Shown here: positions 33,201 through 41,141 of the stretch, in pieces | Position numbering within the stretch: the first letter of the stretch is position 1 | Layout: each line of letters starts with the position of its first letter | Notes under the pieces: model-generated | The model's database searches: none | Told to the model about the DNA's origin: nothing | What the model saw: only the letters and a program-made list of their open reading frames with translations | Program-made: the position numbers and the translations under genes | NCBI GenBank assembly: GCA_026770025.1 | Contig: JAMXDE010000059.1 | Location: 310,001-374,000 of the forward strand | Origin: Craspedostauros australis | Taxonomy: Eukaryota > Bacillariophyta > Bacillariophyceae > Mastogloiales > Achnanthaceae | Direction of reading: 5' to 3' | DNA length: 64,000 nt

Positions 33201-35015
33201 TAGATCGATTTCGTGCATGTACTTGTTGTAGGTATCGTCGTGGAGATCTCCTGTGCATGTGCATGAGCAGTGTAGTATTCGGTCAGATTGCGTCGGATTG
33301 GGTTTGCAATGATGTCATGTGAAAGCCGTAGTGATGCAAACGAAGATATGGGAGAAGTTAGATGGGCCGGAATAGTCGCGCAATCACGGCAGGAACATGC
33401 AAAACAGCACAACCAAAATGAACCATGCGCCGTGAACATCTTTCACTTGCCTTCTCCCAAAAGGTCGGCTTGAAGACCGTTGATCTCGTACGTATGCGCT
33501 TGTCCGCAGGTGTTGTGAATCACGATGATGACCCCTTTGACGCTGGCTGGAAGTACGTCGTTGAGCTCGAGGTCCCATCCCAACACTCCGCCAATCACTG
33601 CGACAACGGGCGAATCTGGATCTTCGATCCGTTCACGCACAGCCAAGAAGAAGCTCGAGTGCGGGAACCCCTTGGCGGCATTGGACAGACCACGGTGGTG
33701 TGAAGAGCTGTGTGAATGGCCGTCATGTCCATGTTTGTGCCCATCGTCTTCTCCGATAGATGGGAGTCCACCTTCAATGGCGCTCGGTCCCGCGAGACCG
33801 TACACAATCTCATCCTTGAATTCCATGGTCGCACTGACGAGGTCAAGTGTCGGGTACTTCGATCCCAACAAGTTCCAATTGAGCAAGGTATACGAAAGCG
33901 GAGCCGGCGCATACTCCCACACTGGAAAGTACTTGTCCCGCACACGATCCGCCACGAAGCCGGAATGCGATGTCGTCGTGATGAATGGATGGAAGGTATC
34001 TGGATCGATATCGTCCGCGTCATGTCGTTCATTCTTGTGCGCGTGATGCAGCATAGATTCGTGCTCCTGCGACGTGTAATTGATCCATGCGGTCACCTCG
34101 TCATGCTCGACGACGTGCATGAGCCACGTAGACTCCGTCCGCGACATTTTCATCGCTGGCAATGCACTGAATCCAAAGTTGGAAACTGTCACCAAAGGCC
34201 ATGTCCCGCCTGTGGTTTGCACCTGCGTGGAGACCTGCTTCGCGACCCCATGATAAGCTGTGCGGAGCCGATTCTGTTGGTCGACAAGTGCTTCTTCGAT
34301 GGTGATTGCAAATTGATCGTACTGCGGAAGTTGCGAACGTGGATCCGCATCGAGGATGGGAGATGTGGTGAGTGGGATGGGCATGGGCATGGTGGGTACA
34401 ACGTGATGGGTCGCCCAAATACCTTAATGACTTCGCAGACACGCACGTATTCTGCAGACGCTGCATCAACTCTACCCTTCTTCTTCGTATTCTATGTTAT
34501 GACACTTACCGCCGTTTCGAAGTTTCTATTTTCTTCATTGTCGAGAAACTGCTCTCAGAGTACATCGACGACCCGCAGCATGGTGTCAACGATGATCGAG
34601 TCCGAGGCAACAAGGAGGGTGATGAGAGTGGATAGATGGGAACAGACGAGGTGTGAGAATTTGGACGTGGCTGCAGAGTACTATACTATTTTGCGAAAGC
34701 AGCTGGACAGTTCCTCGCAGAGCGTAACAGACACCAACGAACCTTGAAGGTACATCCTGTGACGACCGCGGCCGTCGCGAGCAGCGCAAATGCCAGAATC
34801 CCTCTCCACAGCCGCACGTTGAAGGTATCGCATCTCGAAAGTCTTCTAATCTCGCCCAGCTCGTCGCAATCGCCGTCGCTGCGTTGTTCTGTTTTGGTGA
34901 TGGATTCCGAGGATATGATGCTCTCCGACATTGTGTTGCGAGGCAGCGGGGTTTCGCTCATGGTGTTTGCGTGCATGTGCTTTGGAGAGACGTTGGTGGT
35001 ATTGTATGGTGCCAT
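30224..35015 (-). CDS. Receptor C: membrane protein with degenerate cyclase and intact PDE (1347 aa)
   Basis: Five exons: 35015-34743, 34548-34510, 34321-33451, 33250-32260, 32093-30224. All phases join. Intron 3 has a GC donor (AAG|GCAAGT). TM1 is about residues 66-86, with TM2 just before the cyclase. The His-rich extracellular region differs from A and B. The cyclase keeps both metal Asps (FADIAGFT, VGDCYVA) and the Glu of KVETVGD. At the site that reads NTAAR in A and B it reads DIAAS: the catalytic Asn is Asp (codon 32409-32411) and the Arg is Ser (32397-32399). A Ser/Gly-rich linker leads to an HD PDEase_I with its metal ligands present (FHNFEH, IHDVDH, ASDVAHT). Predicted to hydrolyse but not make cyclic nucleotide. 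Start at an ATG before the receptor N-terminus; in-frame ATGs further up exist. Confidence 0.9.
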
Positions 35016-35875
35016 GCGATAGCTCTTCTTGATTCGCTTTGTGGATGCGCAGTGGCGATGGTTGCCCCATGAATGTATGGTAGTAGTATCGTATGGTCGG
35101 TTCGTCAGCAATGATGTTGTCCGGTGCTTCGAGATTGCAGGGTCCTTGGTCGTTGATTCCACTTGCACACTGTGGGCGCAGCAAATGCCTTCTCCGTGGT
35201 ACGACTATAGCAGGTCGTATACTACATCGTTGCGCCTCATTGACACATCATCATGCCACGAGCATCGACGAGAACGATGCCACTCATCGCAAGTATCGTG
35301 GGTGTCAGCGTCACTGTTCTGCCGTGTTCCTCCCGTCAGAAGCAAACCCATCCCCTCCGATTTACCACCCAACGTCAAGGAGCCAGCATACATACTCTAT
35401 GCAAGACCCATGAGACGTGAGGCGATTGATCATTTGACAACTCGACCAGAGGCAGCGCACCAACACTCGAGTTCGGTCTCCCTCTTCTTCGGGATGATCG
35501 TCGCGCGAAGACCCATCTCTTGTTGCCCAACAGACACACAATCGCGGATTGGATGGAGAAGACAGAGAGAGAAGACGCACTTTACCCCGCCACCGGCTCC
35601 CCTCGTCGCTCTCTTTGCTGAAGTGGAGAAGTTTGGGACGCGTCTTTGGACCTCCTCAAGTTGAGTTTGATGGTGTCGTGACATTTGAGACAGCACTTTC
35701 TCTCTCCCGGCGTTGACGCGATCCAAAAAGATACCTTTCGAGCAAGAACACTACGATCTAAACAATAAACAAGAATGGGGTCATAGACAGTCTCTGAGGT
35801 GACTTGTTTGCAACCTCAAAGATGCTCCCTCTTGAGAGAGAAAGGATCTTACTCGTGGTTATGCGTGATTGGTAA
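35016..35875. other. Intergenic between receptor C and the exonuclease
   Basis: Upstream region of receptor C and 3' flank of the exonuclease gene. I see no gene, RNA or clear repeat. The minus-strand frame of receptor C stays open to about 35168 with further in-frame ATGs, so part could be N-terminal coding. Confidence 0.45.
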
Positions 35876-36844
35876 TCACCAATGGGCGCCTCGCATCTCG
35901 TTCATGTTAGCCTTGACCTGCTGCAAGGCAGACTCGTTGGGATAGTACACAAGCCAGCGCACCTGCTTGCCGATGGAGTTGCAATGGTCTTGGTAGATGA
36001 TCGTGCCAGTTCTCTTCTGGAGGCTGCGGATGTTGGCACCGCCCTTGCCGATGAATCGTCCGGGTGGGACCTTGCATGGCAAGTTGTGCACGCACTCCAT
36101 CTTCAGCAAGTACGTGCTGAAGTCCATCGACATCTTCTCCGCTTTCTCCAACTTGGAGCTGCATCTTGCGCCTGAATACATCGCCATTGTATTCACCGCT
36201 TTTTCCAGAGTCTCACGCTGTTTGCTGGCGACCTTGAAGAGCTTGTCGACGTCGGATGCCGACCACTCCTTCATGCGAGGCGTGATGGGGCGGGTTGCCC
36301 AGAAGCGGGGATTGGCCTTGTACACGCTCTTGTCGCGGGTGGTATTGGAGACCAGGCCGTTGTATGCGAGAACGACGTTGAGGGGTTGGTTTTCGATGCC
36401 CGTGATGACGTGGTGAAAGCAACTGGTATCGTGCATACGCTTCGGCGGGTCAAGCTTGAGGAGGTGATTCAAAGCATCGCAGTCCATCCGAGAATCATGG
36501 ATGATCATCTCCACGGTTTCCGATGCGAACAGCTTGCGGATCAAGTCGATGCGGCCTTGGCGCAGAGACGAGTTGCTTCCGTTTCCAACATCGACGAGGA
36601 AAGTGGTTGCTTGTTGGCCAGGGGCAGCGTCATCATCTTTCGTCTCGAAGCAGAAGGCGATGATCTCGACAGTTCCCACACGAGAGAGATCGACTCCCTC
36701 GCAATCATAGGCCACGCGAGCAAACTTATCTGGGGATGAGGAGGCGATGGCGTTGTCAATGTTGTCTCCGAACAGGGCGAATGCGCTATGCTCCTCTTGG
36801 GATAGTTGGGCAGCGTCGTCCACGATGAAGATCTTGGTGGCCAT
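35876..36844 (-). CDS. RNase D-like 3'-5' exonuclease with KH domain (322 aa)
   Basis: Single exon. The N-terminal DEDD exonuclease has D47 and E49 in AYDCEGVD (ExoI), H116-D117 and D121 in IIHDSRMDCDAL (ExoII), the DTSCFHHVITG strand, and D198 in WSASDVDKL (ExoIII). In DEDDy enzymes the ExoIII motif is Y-A-A-x-D; here the Tyr position appears to be W194, so activity may be altered. A type I KH domain follows with its GxxG loop at 266-269 (FIGKGGANI), which binds single-stranded nucleic acid. The architecture is like EXD1-type proteins, which act in small-RNA pathways in animals, so an RNA-processing role is likely. Start at ATG 36844 in an ACC-rich context. The gene is divergent from HA gene 1. 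Confidence 0.85.
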   Translation of the reverse strand: MATKIFIVDDAAQLSQEEHSAFALFGDNIDNAIASSSPDKFARVAYDCEGVDLSRVGTVEIIAFCFETKDDDAAPGQQATTFLVDVGNGSNSSLRQGRIDLIRKLFASETVEMIIHDSRMDCDALNHLLKLDPPKRMHDTSCFHHVITGIENQPLNVVLAYNGLVSNTTRDKSVYKANPRFWATRPITPRMKEWSASDVDKLFKVASKQRETLEKAVNTMAMYSGARCSSKLEKAEKMSMDFSTYLLKMECVHNLPCKVPPGRFIGKGGANIRSLQKRTGTIIYQDHCNSIGKQVRWLVYYPNESALQQVKANMNEMRGAHW

Positions 36845-37627
36845 GGCGGTGGTGGATAGTTGCGATATCTCGAGAGAATGAGGGAAAGGTGGCGATTGGG
36901 GTTCCTGTCCTGCCTCACTTTAGTTTTATGATCTGAGGATTTCGACATCCTTTCGAACGCTTTGATTTCGGTGTTGCTTGCAGTTGTGCAGTCATGGTAT
37001 AGGGCAGCGCGGGATGACTTCTACCACAACATGCGCAGAGCAATGAAACATTGGCCTTTTCCACGTGCCTGGTACCTGCGGTACGGATATGAAATTTTGC
37101 TTCCACACTCAAGGATCGAAGATTTGCAGCAACCGATGCAGATACAATCCGCGTCCATGACACGTTGCACAGAGCCCATAGTGAGCCATGGAATGTCTGT
37201 GAGTTTAGGATACGTATGTGCGTGTGTATGTGCGTGTATACATACGTATGCATGGTGAAGAGAATCCTTTCCCAACCAGTATGCCAACATGGGTGGCAAC
37301 AATAGTTGAGTGGCCTGCTCTATCGCACGTCTACGAATTTCATACGGGATTCATATTCGTGACTTGGGCTTCGTGTTGTGCTTCTTGACGGAGTGTTTCT
37401 CTTGTGCGACAACAACAAGCGCAGAAAACAACGACAGAATCGTGGGAGACAAGGAGAAAGAGATGCGAGAGGGGCAACACGCTTCGGCCACAGATCAACT
37501 CGCACAGAGAGAACCAAATCCACACATGACACATAGATCGTGGCAGCCCCCATTGGTATTAGTACCACAATGTGCTGATGCACATCAACACACAACTCAC
37601 AACATACAACATATAACATAATACAAC
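36845..37627. other. Divergent intergenic region, exonuclease / HA gene 1
   Basis: Contains promoters for the exonuclease (-) and HA gene 1 (+). An alternating TG/TA tract occupies about 37211-37252, and an ACA/ATA-rich stretch lies directly upstream of HA1 (37585-37638). It shares nothing with the upstream regions of HA genes 2-4, so the first unit has a different promoter. Confidence 0.55.
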
Positions 37628-37638
37628 ATACACAGACG

Positions 37639-38733
37639 ATGGCAGGCGGACTGCCATCCTCTGTTTGGCAGACCAACTTCGATCGCCTGAAGGCGTTCGT
37701 CAAATTGCATGGCCACTGCGACGTTCCCTACGCGGGCGAGACGCGCATGCTGGCCAAGTGGGCGGCAGGCCAGCGCAGAAGGAAGACGTTGTCGGACGAT
37801 CAGAAGGAGCAGCTGCGATCCATCGGCTACGACCTTTCCGGCAAGGATCCCAACGCCGATGACAAGTGGGATGCCATCTTCGATCGATTGCGGCGGTTCC
37901 ATGATGGCGAAGGACATTGCGTGGTGCCGCTGGATTACGATCTGGACCCCAGCCTGGGCATCTGGGTGTCGAATCAGCGCAAGCTGAACCGAAAGAACAA
38001 GCTCAGCGATCGGCGCAAGGCCAAGCTCAACAGCATCAACTTCGTTTGGGCGGTCAAGGCGAGCGCCATCCGCAAGAAGCCGCTGGACATGAGCACGCAT
38101 GACAGGAAATGGCACAGGATGTACCAGCAGCTGAAGGACTACAAGGCGCAGCACGGTACATGCAACGTGCGCTTCAACGACAAGAAGCACAAATCGTTGG
38201 CGCTGTGGGTCACGACGCAGCGACGCAAGAAGACTTGGTTTCACACGCAGCCGATCATTCGGGATGATCGCAAGAAGCTTCTGAATGAGATTGGGTTCGA
38301 TTGGGGCAGCGGCGTTCCAACATCATCTTCTCCTCGGCAGAGGAGGCTGCACGATGAAGGCGCTGGCGAGGGCGCTGATGGTGGGAACAACGAATCGGTC
38401 GATGCCGTCGCTGGCGGTGTGAGCAGCATGAACACAAATGCCGCCACAGCTGTGGATGCAGATGTTGTCAACGACAGCGTGGAGGCGGGGGACCACCCGC
38501 GCAAACGCTCCGCGCAGGATGATGGCGCGAACAGGCGGCCGAGCATGAAAAGGTCGAAAAAGAAGAAGGAGCGCAAGAGACCAGCAACGTCGCCAACGAA
38601 ATCGGCAGCCAAGGCAGCTCGTTCAGGCACGGTCACGCGCGCAGGCATTTATGCTGGCACTCCATTCGAACAAGGCATCGCGTTAGCCATCCCGACTGAG
38701 ATGGAAACAAGCATCGAAGAGGGGGAGATATGA
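37639..38733 (+). CDS. HA-repeat protein 1 (364 aa)
   Basis: Three helicase-associated (HA, PF03457) repeats at about 9-66, 74-140 and 155-222. Each has the pattern W...L..F...HG.C.VP...LG.WV..QR...L...R...L..IGF.W. No helicase motor is present. HA repeats are thought to bind DNA or RNA and are very numerous as stand-alone proteins in diatoms. The C-terminal third is low-complexity, then KRSKKKKERKR (a likely nuclear signal) and a conserved end. The ATG is fixed by conservation in four copies. The promoter is unlike that of the later copies. Long antisense ORFs here are shadows. Confidence 0.88.
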   Translation: MAGGLPSSVWQTNFDRLKAFVKLHGHCDVPYAGETRMLAKWAAGQRRRKTLSDDQKEQLRSIGYDLSGKDPNADDKWDAIFDRLRRFHDGEGHCVVPLDYDLDPSLGIWVSNQRKLNRKNKLSDRRKAKLNSINFVWAVKASAIRKKPLDMSTHDRKWHRMYQQLKDYKAQHGTCNVRFNDKKHKSLALWVTTQRRKKTWFHTQPIIRDDRKKLLNEIGFDWGSGVPTSSSPRQRRLHDEGAGEGADGGNNESVDAVAGGVSSMNTNAATAVDADVVNDSVEAGDHPRKRSAQDDGANRRPSMKRSKKKKERKRPATSPTKSAAKAARSGTVTRAGIYAGTPFEQGIALAIPTEMETSIEEGEI

Positions 38734-38848
38734 GGCTGCAGCCTGCTGAGGGGACACCTGAATGACAGAGGAATATCATCAGGGAGAGCGCACGTGACGG
38801 GGTTCGAGCATTCACTTTACACCAGGTTGAGAATACCATTGAGAATAC

Positions 38849-38872
38849 CATTGAGAGAGAGAGAGAGAGAGC
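38849..38872. repeat. (GA)n tract before the membrane-protein locus, unit 1
   Basis: A GA microsatellite upstream of the locus, mirrored by a (CT)n tract downstream at about 40687-40706. The pair recurs in units 2 (about 47060-47080 and 48856-48881) and 3 (about 55909-55932 and 57699-57725) with different lengths. Confidence 0.8.
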
Positions 38873-39007
38873 GAGCAGTCCGCGAGCGTGCTGGTACAAT
38901 TATGCTTCCAGTTGCAATCGCAACCAGGTCTACAAAAGGATAAACACAACAACAACACAGGCACGTCGTTTGGAGACAACTTTCGCATGCTGCCTTCCAC
39001 AACCACC

Positions 39008-39894
39008 ATGGTGAGGAACGAAGACGAGAATGCTGGGAGCATCGCCAACGCCAACGCCAACAGCAGTGCCAACGCCAACAGCAGTGCCAACGCCAACAGC
39101 AGTGCCAACGCCAACAGCAGTGCCAGCAACGACCGCAGCATGCGAACGACCGCAGGTTTTGGAATCCTTCCCTCCTCTTTGCTATCAAGTTCCGCCGCAA
39201 CAGATCACAGCACATCATCACAAAGGGCGCCGACCAGTCTAACCACGAACATGACAACTGGCACAAGTGGCAGCATTGCGGATGAAAGCTATCTGGAGGC
39301 CGCCATCCTCTCCGTCTACGATCTTACAACGAGTCGTCAGCCCATTGCGGTGACCATGAATATTGGCAACGTGACTGTTTCCACAGGGCCTCTGGTTGCC
39401 AATCACATGGATCGAAACTCCTCGCGGTTCAGCACTGGCAATGCATCCACGCCAGCATCGGCAGCTGTATCGTCCAGCATGCGCGCTTCATCAACGGATA
39501 GCGAGAACAACGTCAATACGAAAACCCCTTTCCGCTGCTGCACAGATCGACCACGACGATCTGCGTGATCTGTGATGACCCAGATCTCAATCTGGAAACG
39601 AAGCTCTCGCTCAACGATTTGCGCATTCATCGACCATCCTGGCAGATTCTCAATTTCATCCAATCGCCATCACCAACACCAACACCACCTGCAGCAGCAA
39701 CAACTCGAAGGATACCGAATGCTGCAGGCAAATCTGCAACTACTCCTACGGCGACAGCATTGGCTGCGGCAAGATCATTCGCTTCATCGGTTGGCGATGG
39801 CGTCAGCGACAATCCATCACCGACCATTCGAGTCAAGCTTCATCTGGATGCCCCGTACCGACCCGAAATCGCAGCGTTCATCGCCATCGCATAA
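39008..39894 (+). other. Membrane-protein locus, 5' part, unit 1 (frames disrupted)
   Basis: Begins at an ATG in a strong context (ACCACCATGG). Frame one runs to 39568: an Asn/Ala/Ser repeat (NANSSA, four copies), then YLEAAILSVYDL and PIAVTMNIGNVTVS, which look like the first strands of a C2 domain. The frame one base back (open to the TAA at 39892-39894) continues the same fold: PLLHRSTTTICVICDDPDLN, then LSLNDLRIHRPSW. The change of frame falls at C-CCT-TTC (39526-39532), a possible -1 slippery heptamer kept in all units. An unseen intron or a pseudogene are the alternatives. Confidence 0.4.
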
Positions 39895-39975
39895 TGGTGG
39901 TTCCATCTCATCGATCCATCCGATGATTGGATACGGGACGCTGCATCCAAGATACGCCTACCGACATCCTCCAAC

Positions 39976-40533
39976 ATGATTCCCCTGCCATTGGTTCCGC
40001 TCATCACGGTCATCGTGGTGGCGTCGCCCATCATGTTGGGCACGCTCATCGTTTTCATGCCCGTCGCGTTGCCGTTCTTCATCATCGCGACCCCCTCAAT
40101 CGTCGCGTCCGGCCTCGCGATGTATTCCAGCACACGGCATGGACGCGAGCATGTTGGCGGCACGGTGTTCACACCCTTCGCCGATTCGTTGCTGTTGTCA
40201 TCCAAGGCAGGGCAGCGACTGATCTATCAAACTGGACCGCGCCCAACACCCGTCAGCCTCGTGCGGCACGTTCTGTCGACCGATCCCAACTCCCTCTGGG
40301 TGTCGTTGGCGATAGGCTTCGTGGGTTCATCGTCGTACCTGTTGCCGGTCGTCGGCAAACTGTGCGATGTGATATGCACGCCGATCCAATTCATACCGGT
40401 GATGGTCATGTACGACTCCGTCCACTCCAGCTTGAAGTACGTGAGCCTCGTGGAAGAGCTGATGCCGTTCACAGATATCGTGTCAGCGGCGACAATTGGA
40501 TGGACCAGGGAGCGCCACGGTGTTCATTCGTAG
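39976..40533 (+). CDS. Multi-pass membrane ORF, unit 1 (185 aa)
   Basis: Intact in all three complete units at the same length. Hydrophobic segments at about 5-25, 27-49 and 98-137; the rest is mostly polar with a TGPRPTP turn. No family recognised. It lies in the same frame as the upstream C2-like part, separated by a TAA (39892-39894) and 27 further codons that also read like protein. It may be the C-terminal half of a longer C2/membrane protein whose frame was broken before the units duplicated, or a gene of its own from ATG 39976. Confidence 0.5.
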   Translation: MIPLPLVPLITVIVVASPIMLGTLIVFMPVALPFFIIATPSIVASGLAMYSSTRHGREHVGGTVFTPFADSLLLSSKAGQRLIYQTGPRPTPVSLVRHVLSTDPNSLWVSLAIGFVGSSSYLLPVVGKLCDVICTPIQFIPVMVMYDSVHSSLKYVSLVEELMPFTDIVSAATIGWTRERHGVHS

Positions 40534-41141
40534 GCCACCAACGAGTCGAGGATGGAGGAAATGTGGCAAGCCGCGAGACCCGGTCATGGCCGCCGGCCGT
40601 TTGCGTTGCGACTCCATGCGGCATGCGCAGATTTGCCGATGCCTACCATACTCGGACACGCAGACGCTGTGGAACCGACAAGTGATATCTTCTCTCTCTC
40701 TCTCCAGAGACTTCCAACGCTTCCAGTTTCGCTCTTTTCTCCTGGTCCATAATACTATTACGAATGTTGGGTATGAGAATGGATTTCATGCAGTCCTCGT
40801 ACCCGGAGCGTATCACCCTGGAATAAACATGGATCCGATCAAAATAGCGTGAAACACACCTGCCATACGTACAAGAAATATTCTGCGAGCTGTCTGCATA
40901 CGATAATACGAGCTATGCGGACGGAGGAGATTGGTAATGTACGTATGTATGTGCTTCTGTGAAGACATTCTAACATGTATCATATCATGGAGTAGATCGT
41001 TCATTCTTCAATCCTCGAGCTTCGATGGCATCTCTCATCCCATGGTCAAGGATTGTGACACAGCCTGGTGAGAGACCACCATCTGCCTTCATTGCTGCAA
41101 CAGGAGCTGGATGCACGAGTATCCATACTCATTGAGTTGTG
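40534..41141. other. Convergent intergenic region, unit 1
   Basis: Between the membrane ORF (+) and the M11 gene (-). Contains the (CT)n tract and AT-rich 3' sequences. No gene seen; nearly the same sequence recurs in units 2 and 3. Confidence 0.5.

Noticed and set aside
33287..33449. Receptor C frame break near 33445 taken as a frameshift
   Set aside because: A GC-AG intron restores the frame and matches the continuous sequence of receptor A.
37597..38244. About 207-codon minus-strand ORF present in all four HA genes
   Set aside because: Its conservation follows from the HA coding sequence on the other strand; no signal peptide or domain.
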